DNA of 64,000 nucleotides from the NCBI GenBank assembly GCA_027886175.1, contig JAJNNQ010000029.1, forward strand, positions 3,100,001 to 3,164,000. Direction: 5' to 3'. The translations under genes and the position numbers were made by a program. This stretch comes from Phylloscopus collybita. Lineage: Eukaryota; Chordata; Aves; Passeriformes; Phylloscopidae. Of the stretch, positions 49,716 to 63,751 are shown in pieces. The first letter of the stretch is position 1. Every line of letters starts with the position of its first letter. The notes under the pieces were generated by a model. That model was not told the DNA's origin, did not search any database, and saw only the letters and a program-made list of their open reading frames with translations.

Positions 49716-52089
49716 AAAAAGAATCAAAGGGGCAGAAAAAATGCAGTAGCAAATCTGAATGTAATATATTTGGTTTGGCTATTCGGCCAATTCTTAAAAA
49801 AAATAGTCTCTTTGTCTTAGATTTCCACTATGACTGTACTGCATGCCCAACATAAACATTGGTGCCATTTGATCAGAACTGTGACTTCACAGTGTATGTT
49901 GATAACTCAGGCGTAGGGAAGAGTTAAAAAAAATTTGAATTAATACGGAAAAGTTTCTGATTCTATTTATTAGATTTAGTACCAAAATCAAAGGAATCAT
50001 ATCTGCAGAATATTGATACGAAAAGCTAAGTCTATATTGTCTCTTCATAAATAAGCAGAAGAAAATTATGTTTTCAAATAGAATTTGCTATAGTTAATGT
50101 TATTTTTCTCCCTCTGATATGCTATTCCATTTAACAACTGTATCGTTATTGTTAAGGGTTTGAGGTTGCAGTACAGGATATAAATCTAATTAGGCAAGGA
50201 AAACACAACATTAGGTTGGTGGTCAACAGTGTTATTTCTGAAAAACCTTTTGAAAAATTACCTATGTTTGTTCTGATGTCTTAAATTTTTTTCCAGCATG
50301 ATGGTGATTCCACTGCAGCTTCTCTTAGGGAAAATTTTTCTATAAGATTTTTATTGGTGCTTTTGTGTATCCTAGTAAGTGAATAAATCTACAAAATTGT
50401 TCATTTTTACACGTAAAATGTTTCAAAAAAGTGTTGTCTCATTAATTACTGGATACCTTTGCAGCAGAGTTTCTGTTAGAGTTCAGTTAATGATCAAGTG
50501 CTAACTAATGAATCAATACTTTCTAGCTTTTGGATAGCACCTGAGTTTACTGATTTTGTTGATACTGCCTCAGTCATTAAATATGTATTTGTAATAATAA
50601 GACTAACAGTCACTGAAAATAAGCCCTACAAGCAATAAGTGCCATCTAATCTAAAATATCAGAAACAGCAGTTATTATCCACCATCTCAAATGAACACTT
50701 AATAACCTGGAACTAAATCCCTTCAGGCTCCATTTATGATATGTACACACTTCTGCTACAGAGATGAAAAATACTCAATTTTCCCAGAACTAATGACCCC
50801 TCTATTATATGTACTAGAGGACTGTGGAATGAGTCTATCAACAAACTAACAGAGTGCACACGTTTGAAAAATGTTTTGCCTAAATCACAGGCAAATTTCA
50901 ATGCTTCCTACCCCTTGGGAGCCATTTCAAACTTCTGTAGCATGTGTTGGGTGAAGACAATTTCTGTACATGCTTTGTTTATTTTAATTTTGGTTAAACC
51001 TTTGTCCACTACAGTTAAAAAGGAGCAATACCTAGAAGTAATTAGTATGTAACACTTCACTATATTCAGATAAAATGCTATTGGGTGTTTTATTGCTTTA
51101 ATTGGTGGATGCAGTTAAAAATATCCCTTTATCTCAAAACCAAAAGGGTTTTATTTTTATTACAGGGCACCTTTGAAGAACATCTCAAAGTAGGTTCAGA
51201 TATATCTTACAGCTTTAATGCAGAGATTTTGACAGCACTCTGTTAATGTATTACTGTAAAGATTAAGGATGCAAAAAATAAGTATACCTTGAACTACTTT
51301 AGCTGCTATTTTTATAGTTTAACTTGAGCACTGCTTTTACATACTCTGGAATCACCAGGGAACACAGCCGGTCCTGACAATAAGAATAACATTTCTCCCA
51401 GCAACTTAGTTTTAAAAAATACAATACTGACTAGCCCAAATACTGCTAGATTTGAGTTATCATTTTCAACAAAAAACAATAAATTTGATCAGCTACACTG
51501 CCTAGTTCCATCTGTGCTATCTTTTCTTTGAGGTATTTTCTTATTTGGAATCGCTGGCACTTACTTTTAAAGGCTACCATTCAAGTGCAAATTCTTCTGG
51601 CTGACAGTCCTCAACTAGCCTAAAGAAAATCCAGTACTTCTGCTGGCAAGTGGGAAACAAGAGTGCAGGGTAGGCTGCAGGACTTACGAACAGAGGAGTC
51701 TGGGGGTTTTTATGTTGTCAAAAACAAAACCAAAATTTGAATTGGGAAAAATGGATTTCTAGCATGAATTCTAATCAACTCTGTTGAATTCTAGACAGGC
51801 TTCAGGAGCTTTGTTCTGGTCTAGCATGTCATTCCCACTGCTCCTCTTCCCCAAGCTGTACCTCCTAGGCTGCAGAGCAATTCCTGACTTGTGCATGTCT
51901 TTTCTTGCATAACAAGAAAATTCTACTTGGATGACTTGATTCAGAAAGTTATTTTTTAATCTTTGGAAACAAATAGAAATAAAAGGAAACAATAATACTT
52001 TTTTATGCTCCAAATTACTCCAGATGAACATGTTGATTAAAATGTAAACCAAATTAAACTCATACATTGAATTTTGCAACAACAAACGT
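46117..52089. other. intergenic, no gene recognised
   Basis: AT-rich. It contains a G-rich patch (47476-47500, GGGGGGG-TGTGT-GGGGG-T-GGGG) and a 66-base A-run (49647-49712). Frames such as 47922-48203 minus and 51771-52085 minus show no domain. Confidence 0.55.
49647..49712. repeat. poly(A) run, 66 A
   Basis: The longest homopolymer in the window, uninterrupted. Its true length is hard to sequence and may be an assembly estimate. Poly-Lys frames over it are artefacts. Confidence 0.9.
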
Positions 52090-52787
52090 TGTTGTTCTAG
52101 TAGCTACATTAAATCATCTCGGATTTGGGCTGGTTCACCCGAGATAAGGGTGGCTAAGTGTCCTTTGCCCTTTGAAAGCCCCAAGCTGAATGCAGAAATG
52201 AACCAGAGTCTTCAGATGTTCTTTTTTCAAGGTTTTTCTCTTGTTTATTATATCTTATCTTGTCCTTTTTTCCCTGTGCCTGACCAAGGTCTTCACAGGA
52301 CAGGCATCAGGGAACGACTCCTTGCTCTGACAAAGGCTCCTCATCTTTTATACAGATAGTTACATATGTACTATTTACAATTACAAACCAATATATACAT
52401 TCTACACTAAACAGGTTACTTCTACACTAACCCAATCCCTCTGAAGCTACTTTGTGCCACCGTCACTGCAGAAGATGGAGCCGAAGAAGAAGGAGAAGAC
52501 CCAGGGCACCGCCCAGAATCCTCCATCTTGTCCCCATTCACCCCTATCCTAGAAACCCAAATGTGAAAACTATATTACTCTTTATTACACTTTGTGGCTT
52601 GTAATTCCTCTCCCAATGTTTTAAGTCTTTTCCATGGACTAAAGTTAAAACCCCTGCCTTCCTGGGCTCTGTGCCAGGGTCTCCAACCCCCTGTACAGAT
52701 TCTAAACTTCCTTGTACAGGTTTTAAACCCCCCCGTACAGGTTTCTGACAGTCCAGGGTATCCAAAGGAAAGCCCTGGACTCCAACA
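52090..52787 (-). mobile_element. ERV LTR (ERVK-like), minus orientation, near complete
   Basis: On the minus strand the U3 includes repeated CCTGTACGGGG / CCTGTACAAGG / TCTGTACAGGG units. These are followed by TATAAAAG (52345-52352), an R region, AATAAA (52244-52249), and an end ...CTAGAACAACA near 52090. The ends TGTTG/CAACA form a short inverted repeat. No target duplication could be fixed, so the edges may be off by several bases. No adjoining gag, pol or env is visible, so it is probably a solo LTR. Frames at 52544-52825 and 52575-52880 follow the LTR strand but show no retroviral domain. Confidence 0.78.
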
Positions 52788-55700
52788 AAAACAGTTATAA
52801 ATGAAACAATTAAAGTCTTCGTCATAGGGGACTGGAATTTTGGTTAAAGATAAGGGTTTTGGTTCCAATGAGAAGTACATGCAGACATACTATCTTAAAT
52901 GCTTCAGTAATTCTAATCTCAATTTTAGGAAAATGTCAGCTGCTACTGACCCATGTGAACAGAGCGAGCATACTCTGTCTCCTGGTCTCTTAATATCTGG
53001 TGTTCAGAACAATTGCACCTGACTGCTTCCCTGCTATAAGAGAAATACATCAGAGAGCAACACCATGCTAGGGAATGTAAAGCACTGATTCAGCACATCC
53101 CCAGCAACCTCAGGCACACAGGTTCTAGAAAGCTCTAAACACAAAATAAAGCTGCTTACAGAGCAAAAGATTTTAAAATATTCTTTTGGTTTGTTTTTCA
53201 TTTATTTATGGGTGTATTTATGCAGGGTGTGGGGGTCTGTCAGAGGTGTAAGGACAAAGAATTAAGTCCCTGGTAGTGGCAATCTGAGCTTCTGCTCCCT
53301 CAGTCTGGAAATAAGTTTTGCATTTTCCTACAGGATCTGTATTACACCTCTATTCTGTGTCACAGAGGGTGACTAGGAAGTATTGCAGGAAATATTGCAG
53401 GGTGTGCTCCACCATCTTCTCCAAATGCTAAAGATCTCTGTGAGAAGGCCATGTGAGATGGAAGACATGCAGACAACTGCCTCCACAGCTGACACTCTGC
53501 TAGCAGGGCAGACAGGAAAAGTGATCTCCTGGCCCCACTTTCCACAGCCTTCCCTAGCTACTTGAAGCTGCCCTTCTGTTATGGAGAGCAGCAGCAGCAG
53601 CCCACTCGGTCTGTGACTGGCAACATGGGAAAGGGCCCTGAGGATAGGAATTTAGAGGCACTTTGATTTTCTCTTCTCTGTCACCCTGAAATGGCATTTA
53701 ACTGAAGTTCCTTGAGAACCGCTGGCTTCTCTCATGTCAGTTCCAAATTCAACCATCTGCAACAGCACAGCAGTCACAGGAAAAACCATGGTCAGTGCAC
53801 ATGAGGCAATGTTTCTCTTCAGTGCTCCCTAGCAGCTCTATGACAGGAGAAGCAGCAAAGAAATAGAAGATGGAAGCTGAAGTTAAGGCAAGATCTTTCA
53901 GTGCTAATTTTAAGTAAAATAGTCAAGTTATTACCTGCAAATATGACACTAATGCAATCCTCTGTTACCAGCCAGATTTTTCCTGGGTGAGACTTCTGCT
54001 GGGTTAGGGAGATCTGGCCTACCCAGGACAAGCACCCTTGGCTGAGCACAGTAACATCAGATTACTGTGAACGAAACTGCAGCTGAGAAGAGGTATGTGC
54101 TGCCCTTCACATTCAGATTGGCTAATGCCACCCCTCACCAAGGGCAATCGGCTGCACCAAGCAATTTCCCTGCACTCATCATAAATTCACACAAGAAAAT
54201 GTATAACTCCTTAATTCTAGCTATATGCTGCCAGTTGGGAACATGCAACCACGGTATGTTGCCTCCATGCTTCTTTCATTCAATGAGTCATGTGACCCGA
54301 GGATGTGCAGCCACCTTGAAGCTAATATTTTCTGCCTGTAATTCTGGCAAGGCTTTGAAGGTTGACTGGGAAGACCAGGGATTCAAAACTCTGAGTCTTG
54401 CTCTGGCTACCTCTAGCAGCAAAGGAAATCCAGAAAATTCATAGATCAAGTTCTCCAATGAATCAGCAAGAAGCCCTGACTTTTATAAATTCTCTGTCAC
54501 TGTCAGATTCACACTGTCAGAGTCCAACATCAATGACCTCCAAGTCACACTATATGATGTAAATATCTCTGTCAGGTAGAAGAGAAGAGATGCCACACAA
54601 GTGAGTATAATAATAATTCATTGTCTATGGAGTTAGTGAGAATGCATGAAAAGAGAAAGAGAAACTGCCATTCTCAGCAGAGAATGTTTCATGTTTCCTC
54701 TAGATAAAATTCAAAAGGTATTTTGAGATCCAATTTACAAGGAATTGAGATTTCAATAAAATTTGTGTCAAGGGAATAAGTAAAAGCAGAAAGCTACTCA
54801 GACAGAGCTAAAAGAGAAACTGTGAAGGAGGGTACTGACAACATTTAACATTTATTTGTCTCCAAAGGGAAGGAGCATCATTATAAGATTCAGCTCTGCA
54901 ATTCTCACAGGGTAAAAGAGTTAAACACAATATAGTTCAGTTCCCAAAACTCAAGAGCTTGTTGCCTTGTTAGTTAGGGATAGGCTGATAAGCACAGGTA
55001 ACCAAATTCATGCTTTAATTGGCATCTTTCCCCAACTGCCAGGAAATAGAGTGACATTACTTTACCTACTCCCTGAAGAAAGAATTTGTAATATCATAAT
55101 GCAAAACTCCCAGAACACACATGGTATTGCTTTTTGAGAAAATCCAAAAGACATTCTAAAGTTTCATATTAAATGGTATTTGTGGAAATTCTGTATCTTA
55201 ATAAACACCCAATCTTTCTTTCTACAGCACAATTATTTGTATACCTTAGATCTTCAATACAACTAAATGCAAGATATGCTTTCTGTTAAAAATTAGCTTT
55301 GTTTAGATGTCATAAAAATATAAATACATGTGAACAAAGTAAAATGTTGAGCAATAATTAATCAAAATATTAACTGTATATTCAGTATATTAAAAATAAT
55401 GTACCAAGTATCAATATTAAATACAGCATATGATAAGTGAAAATATTTCAGCAATTATGCATATAGATTTTGCCCACTTAAGATTTCACACATTTATTCA
55501 TAGCCAAACTAAAAGCTAAATATAGGTGGGTTTTGATGAATTCAAAGCAAAAGGAAAGCAAAGAGTCAGAATTCTTGCATAAATATGATTTTTTTTCCAA
55601 GAAGTTAAAAATAAATGCTCTGTGGTTTAAAAACTGCCCTATTGATGCAACACAAGGTGGAAGTTTCAATTTTGGTGTTTTCTAGGGTTCCCACAGAGAT

Positions 55701-58700
55701 GTTTTGGCAGATTTAGTACTGCAACGTCTAATGGTTGGTACCAGTGTTCTGGCTCCCAGGAGGCTCCCAGCCCACCTAAGCATACAGGCACAATTTGGTG
55801 AGCCAGCCTAAACCAAGAGTGAAGGTTCTACACTGAAATGTGAGTCCTTGACCTGGGAGAACTAAAGTACGGATGTAATTTCCATTCTGTCATCCTGGCT
55901 AGGAAATGCACTAACCTGCAGCTGGTAAGGAGAAATGGGCAGGTGGGGATGGTAATGTCCAAAACTCCTGCAGCTAAATGCGACATAGCTAATCTGTTGG
56001 AGTCCTAAATCCTCAGCTGAAGCTGTCAGAGAGAGCTAGCCCATGCAAACCACTCTGGTCAGAACCAGGGAAAAGTCAGCATTAGTCTATGCAGTCCAGT
56101 CAGCCACTTTTCAGAATTATTGAGGCAAGTAAATAATCTGAGGAGCCAAATCTTAATCCTTTTAGGATGGCAAAAGGATTAGAAAGGATGCAAAAGAGGA
56201 GCTAAAAATTTGAACCCTTCATCAGGAAGACATAACTATTATAAATTCAGTTCTCTGCCTGACAAGTATGATATTGCTTTGATATCTGAAACTAGGCAAT
56301 TAACAAATATGTAACATGATAAATAGCTGGATTTTTAAAAACTCCCTGATGCTGAAAAATGCTTTTTTGTTCATGAAAGTTATCTGCTTTATAGTGCCTT
56401 TTGACATGCTTGTTTTCTCTCCAGATGAAACAAGAACAAGTGAACTAGAACAGAGGGAAGAGTGTCACAACTCTTGAAATCCAATCTGTTTTACCTTATA
56501 TTGCTAATTTGGGGTGGAGAAAATTATGTGGTTCAAATTACAATTAGGATTCCTCCTTAATTATGCCTTTCTTCCACAGCTCTTACATAGCACATATACC
56601 TTTTACAGAAACCTAAAAATAGAGTATTGCACAGTCCAGCTCTAGTATTGTTGACACTTTTTTTGACAGATTTATCAAAACAAATACAGACAGCAGAAAA
56701 AGGCAATGAGGTTTTCTGACCAAACACGATTTGAACAGCATGGTAAAGGAGCAGCTGACAAAAAGGGGAAGTCTTTCTACATGCAGTTAGTGTTCAGAAA
56801 AGTTATTTAATATGTGCTTATAAACAGCTCGTCACTATAAGACAATGCACAGTTATGTATTTGGTTTGCATACTTATGTTCTCACATCCCATCAAAACAA
56901 AAAAACTATTCATTGAATATGGGGTAAAGCTCTCTGTGCTCCAGGTAAATATTTAGTGAAGGCAAGTCCTGTGCCATTTACTGCAAACATGAAACTAACT
57001 CTATGCAATGAGTTAATATTACATCTTGCCAGATTTCAGCAAGTTTAGCTAAAAAAACCCCACTTTTACCCTTCAGGAATTTTGGTTGCAACCTCCATTA
57101 ACCATGTCAAACTCCCTCAGGAAATGGAGTTAGGTGTTTGTTACTATACAACAAGTTAACTAAAATTGTGTTTTACCTTCAAATTGACAAATTTTGGGGA
57201 AAATGAAGGATGAGCTGTTGCCCAGAATGACAGGCAAAATGTCTGAAATAGCACCCATTAATTAAGAAATCACCAAGACATTATCTTTACCAAAATTTTG
57301 CTGCAGAAGATTGACTATCCTGAATAAAAATAAAGATCCATGTGAAACACCAGCAGAATAACAAACTTTCAGTCACAACATGACTCTGCATAGCAGATCA
57401 CGTTTTCTGGAATGAGGTGCCCCAGTCTTCTCAACTGTGAGTGACTCTATCTGGCACACTGAGTCACCAAATTTATCTCATATAAAGTGAAGAACATGCA
57501 CTTGTTTTCTTGGCTAAACTAGATTTAGAGATGATTCAGAACTAGTTATGGTGTTTCCCAAAGCTCTGCTATTCCCTATGTCACAACAATGGACAGAAGA
57601 TAAGTGCTACAAAGTAAAATCTCACCTTCTATCAATTTAATGGAGTTTTGCCTTTGTGTTCAGTGTTGCCAGGATTTCTCCCCAGCTTCATTTGTCAGCC
57701 AGAGAATGGCAGTGAATTGGAGTCAGCTCAGCTGTAGGGGCAACCACACCATCGTGCTCAGAATATTTTACCATTATTGTGCATTTAGGTAAATACAGAC
57801 TCATAATTACTTCTTGTACTCCTCTGTAAGCTGATCTCTTTCAACTCTATTCTTTCTGTTTTTCTCTCACTGGCAGAAGCTCTTCTAAGGGGCAGAAGAC
57901 TCGTTGCTTTGTGGAATCAAACTCCAGAGTATCAGCGATAGTAGAGCTGTCTCCATGCCAGGCACTCCAGACATCCTTGGCCGCAACTGTAGCAGTTTTG
58001 GGAGATAACTGGAGAGTACAAAATAAAATTGTCACAACATATTTCACAGAATTTTATAAACAAACAATTTCAGGGTTTTTTTCTCTTCTTTGTCTACTAT
58101 TTCCCTTAAACATATAATTTATAAACAAGGAAAATTTTTGTATGCCACCAAAAAAAAAAAAAATAACAGATCAATTTTTCATTATTTGCACAGACTTCTT
58201 GGCTTTTGCAAGAGTTCAGACTCAAACAGCATAACATTTACAGGAATTGTTGGAGTGCCACCTATTGGAAATAGATGTACAGATTAAATAGACCTTGGTT
58301 AACTGCATAAAATAATTATTTATTACCCAAATGTTGGTTTAACTAGATCAAGTTAAGAGGCTTTTAAATGCTTATAAATCATGTTCCATTCATAATTATG
58401 GTTAAATTTAGATCAGCTTGTATAGTAAAAAAAAAAGAAAAAAAAAATTAGCCTCTCTAAGGAGCAAAACACTAGAAAGTGGCAAATATTTATAGACCTG
58501 AACTATAAAATAGCAAATATGAGAGCAGATCTGCTAGAATAATCACCTGCCTAAAACCTGACTCACTTTACTAAGCTGTATATCCATGGCTGGTGTAAAT
58601 AGTTTCATGCCAGATCCTGGTTTTCACTCTGCAGAAATATATGTAATCTTTAGGCTCACACAGTTCAGCTGTGTTTTAGACTCTGAATATAAATTATTAA

Positions 58701-61700
58701 TTTTCCCTATGGAAAACTGTCATCTTGAGATAAAACAGCCTGACCTCCCATGGAAAACTTACACATCAGTCTGGGGCAGTACAAGTAGTTTTAATAAAAT
58801 GGTCTTCAGCTGTCATTTCTGTTCAGAAAACACTCAGGCAATGCCGTAAGTGACTTCTCTCCTCTGTCTCCCATGAACAGATAAATGTGTGGATTTTTCC
58901 TCACTACTTTCCCAGCAACATCTTCAGCTTTTCTATTAAGTGAAGGTATGCTGATTTACACTTAAAATTGAAAGAAACTGCTCAAATACAAAAAGAAACT
59001 GAAAAATTTGGCCCAGTTTTGAACCATGAACTTGATTCTTGAGCTGTCTGCCCTCAGTCCTCCCCTATCACCCAGCAAGCAGCAGACTGGGAGGGCCATT
59101 GCCTGAAGAGCATCACTACTGAAATCCTAATACATCTGTTTCATTTCCTCATCTTGACTACTGCAGCTTCCTCCTCTGTGGCTTTATGAGTTCTCACACT
59201 AAAAGAAGCAAAGTGTTACCCAGCTGTTTTCTGTCCAAACATCTGAGCCTTGATGTCAGAGTCACACTATTCCTCTTACAAGTCCTTCTGTTAATTAGCA
59301 CTGACCCTTGACCAGCTCATGGCAGCTTCTGTAGCAGCTCTTTTCATGGTTATGATTAAGAGAGAACTACATAAACACAGAATAGGTAGCTTTTGTAGAT
59401 TGCTTCAGGAAAAAAACAAAACAGAAGAAACTGCAGTTAATTATACATGTTAGCATAGAGTAGAAAAAGAAATGACAGAGTGACATGGCACATAAACAAA
59501 GTAAAGCAAAATACGCTGGGTACAGGCTATTTCATATACTCAGTCCTCAGAATTATTCCAGCCAGGATTTCAGTTTGCTTAGTTGTCCACGGTGGTATAA
59601 AATTTTCAACTCAAATTTTGGAGTTAGTAGTATTTCCTAATGAGTTTTAAAAAAATTATATATGGAAATGAATTATTAAAATACATGTTCTTTACTCTTA
59701 CTTGCACTAAAGGCTAAAAACACCTTTTCCCTTCATGCTGCTTATAAAACAGTATATATCTATATATTGATAGTATATAAATTGACAGGATCACTTTCAA
59801 AATTAGTTCCTAGTCTGTCTCACCTTAATTTCTAGCAGATGTCTGATACATAAATTCATTCTTTACAACCCCTTCTTCTTTTCCTGGTAGCTCACATCAT
59901 TCTATGAGTGAACACATTTTTATTCCTTGGTTTTATCTCTTCCTCCAGATCCCACAGAGTATGCTCCAGGCTTCTCTGTGGTTTATAAAAGACTTTTTCT
60001 CCTATAGCTTTCTCTTGAAACTTCAATCATTCTCTGCTCCCTCTTGAGGCATGGCCTCACATGTAGCTTCCCTCCTTTAACAATCTTATTTTATTCTTCT
60101 GGGGACATATTTACAATAAAAGTTTAGGGGCATCAGAAGTAACATTTCTTTGGTGCAACAGCTGTAGACCCACATTTGATAATAATGACATGTCCCTGAT
60201 ACCCACTGTTGTATCTGCACTTACATTGCTTGCTAAGAAGAAGGAAATGTGAGGAGAATAAAAACACCACAAAACTCTCAGTGAAATAACCATGCCTGCT
60301 TCGGGTTCTGTGCCTTATTTCCAACTTAAGTGACTATGCCATAAGCCTTTTAGGTGAGAACTAGCAAGAGTAAGCACAGGAGCAATTGTCTGGTGCTAAC
60401 AAAAGCCTTGGAAGTCTTATCTGTGACCAGATTTTTGTGAGTACAGATCCTAGGCTCCTCCTACACTTCTATTTCCTTCCAAGGATGTTTTTTCTTTGCA
60501 AATCTAGCCATAGGTGTAGATGAACCTGGATTTGTTCCCCTCTTGGTGTCTTCCAGACTGGCAGTAAAGACCTAGTCATGAGGTCACATTATTCTAAATA
60601 TGCATTTACTTAAAGCCAGTATTTGTAGATTTCTGAAATATTTGGTGAGGGAAGGGAAAAGAGTCTGCTGATTTTCTTTCTGCTGGACTGTGTGAAATGT
60701 AAGTGAAGTTAATCTCTGTGTGGTTTAGATACTAGGACTCACACAAATGGGAAAAGAAAATTGAATATGCTAAATTTCATCCATAGTCTGGAAGAAATTA
60801 CAATGTCAACATGATCTTCAATTGTAGATAGCCCATTCCAACCTCCTCTGATAATTTTCCCAGAAGATTTTCTAACTGTGTTTTGGAGTAGTACAGAAAC
60901 AGGAGTTCAGCTGTGCCCATCAGCTAAAAGCAGCAAAGGTAGATTTAGCAGTTCTGTTGGCTAGGTTATACAAGAATTCTGTACAGGTAACATGGCAATT
61001 GTAGATAGAAACTAAATTAATAGACATATTTTTCATAAGCAATTAACATACCACAATGTAAACAAAAACAAAAACAAAAACAAGAACCAAAAAAGTGAAC
61101 ATCTTTACTCTCACCAGCCACAAAAAAAACCAAAACCAAAACCAAAAAAACCCCCAAACCAAACAAAAAAAACCTCAAACCAGAACAAACCAAAACAAAA
61201 CTAAATTAAAACAACCCAAAGCACCTCAAACCACAAAAAACAAACACATACCCCCACACCAAAAAAAAAAAAAAAACACACCAAAAAACTTAAGCTCAAG
61301 AAAACCCTACTGTAGGGCCTAAAGGCTTCTTCAGTCATTCAAGGATACCAATGTTCATTCACTTTAACATGAATAGGCATACTAAATGAATGAGGGGATT
61401 TATAATTTCCACACTAAGGCTCTCTCCCTTGTGATATAAATATCTGTAAAAAGCTCCCATGAGGTACGGCAAAAGACGCCTTTAACCTTTGCATACATAA
61501 TTTCAGATCAGCTTAGCATCATTTTTCTGAGAATGAAACCATATGTCACCTAATGGCTCAGGGGACACACTGGCATATGGAGCCCTTCATGCTTTAACAG
61601 CTTGAATCCAGCCCAGGTCCGTAACAACCAGTGCTGCTGTATCTGGAGGCTGTTGGGTAATCTGTGTGAAATGAGTTGGCCATCTCAGATCAGATCCTAC

Positions 61701-63751
61701 AGCAAAGTTGTCCACCGGAACGTGACCACTGCAGATGGCTCAAACTTGTCCTTCTGTCAGTAGTATCAGTAAGTCAGCCAAAGATTAAATGAGCACTGTA
61801 CATACAATGAGCTTTCACTTGACACAAGTCAGTCTCCCAAGCCAGGAAATAGAGAGTGGACATGCAGAGCACTGCCTTGGAGGAGGACCTTTGCAGTTCC
61901 TCAGTCAGCTATCTCCAGCTCCTTTGAGTTAGTGTTGCAACACCCACCCTCTCCAGTCTCTTCCCCCTTGCAGATTTAACCCATTAGATAGATCAGCTTT
62001 TACCACCTGCACTAAGATTCCACACATGATGGTAGGTCCTTGAATAATGAAAAACCCTGCTGTCTTAAGTGAGAATTCAGACCTATGAGAAATCTTTTGA
62101 AAAAGGAGAATGCAGAATTAAAGAGTGTCATGATGATGAGAGGTTAAAACATGCAATAATTTTATGAAATAAAATAATTTTAATGAGTAAAATACTATAT
62201 AGTAATAAACCACTTTCTTTGAAATGCATCCAGTACTATAAAATAATTAAATAATAATATAAACACATGCATTGCAATAGAGAATACTAAAGAACTGAAA
62301 ACAGAAATCTGAAAGCCTCCTAGGAAAATATTACCAGGGAGCATGTTCATAATTTTTAACAAAAGGGATTTTTATCAGTTTTCTCTTTGCAGTACTGAAA
62401 ATATTATATGTCTATATTATTGGTTCTCAAATAAGCTTCAAAAAGTATAATTTTTGTTTTATTTCCTACTGGAAAATGTACAAAGACAGACATTTTAATG
62501 CATAATATGACAGTAATGTACAGATGGGAAATTAAGCCAGGCAAATTAATTGGTAAGTTTTTGATTTTGATTAATCATTATCAATTGAGTAATTGGTAAT
62601 GCAGTTCTTTATTCATTCTGTGGGAGCTGTATCACAAAGGGGGCTGTAGGTATTAACAAATAAAACAGAAACTGAGAGGTGATTTTAAGAACTGATCTGA
62701 TCAGATTCTGATTATTACTGATCAGATTGTATTCCACGTATTGCCAGGTAAAAAAAAGAGTTTACAGGAAAGCACTCATGTTAACAAGTACTTAGTTCAC
62801 TGATATAACAGCTCATGTATACCTATTTACATGGGTTTCTTTATTTCTCCTATGAGATCTGTTGGTGTTTTTTATTGTTGCAGTTCTGTGAAATAAATAT
62901 ACATAACAGAAAGCAGCATACACAATTTACACATTTGCTTTTTTTTCGCTTTTGCAAGTTATATTGTTATTTTAGAAAAGGCACCTATTATGTCAAGCAC
63001 TATCCAGCTATCTGAGAATTCATACCCAGCTACAGAATAGAGGTTCATCTGATAAACATCAGCCATTGATACAAATTCTAGTCATGTTTTCTCTAAAGTA
63101 TTTGATTTCAGATTACTTAAAAAACTATAGTATGTCATGTAATATGTATTACATTTACTTTTTCCTTTTCAAATGTTAACTTTTGTCTTGTATTTCTATT
63201 AAATATGGAGTTCAGATTTTTAAAGGTTTTTGCAAATGGACTATAGTTTCTTCCACTTCTATTTGCATTATCCTGATAACAAGGTGTTGTCTTAATTATA
63301 GAAAATGTAAAGGGCAGTTTAAAGCATATTTGCATGGATTAATCTAAGATTTACTAAAAGAAGATTAATAACAATATGTCCATTTATTATTATCCCACTC
63401 CCATTATGGAGTTTAAACAAAACAGTACTTTTTAACACTTAGTTGGGTTGAGCACAGTAAATGTACATATTTTTCCACAGGTGCAGTAATGGTGATGAAA
63501 CATGAAAAACAGACATTTGTTTCAGTAGGCTAAAGGGCCTATATGAACATCAGAAACAGAAGATGTATGATGTAATCAATTTTGACATGAAGGACTGGGA
63601 TTTTTCAGCCATGTGAAGTAAAATGGAATCAACATAGAGGCTGGCACTTTTGTTGCAGAGCTGGTTATGTCTCTTTTGTACCTTCTGTTGTATGTCTTTT
63701 GTATTTGACTCTCTCTTCTTTTGTACTTTAAAAAAAACCTCAGCAGTTAGG
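52788..63751. other. intergenic, no gene recognised
   Basis: About 11 kb of AT-rich DNA. It includes an AGCAGC patch at 53587-53600, an A-run near 58149 and an A/C-rich low-complexity tract at 61058-61290. The 125-codon frame at 54067-54444 has no domain and no splice-site context. No other repeat could be named. Confidence 0.55.
61058..61290. repeat. A/C-rich low-complexity tract
   Basis: CAAAAA, CCAAAA and ACCAAAAAAA units in an irregular mix, with a short ordinary stretch near 61090-61120. The 75-codon Lys/Thr/Gln frame over it is an artefact. Confidence 0.88.

Noticed and set aside
54067..54444. 125-codon + strand frame
   Set aside because: No recognised domain, signal or repeat of conserved residues, and no splice-site context.
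61095..61322. 75-codon Lys/Gln/Thr-rich frame
   Set aside because: Product of an A/C low-complexity tract.
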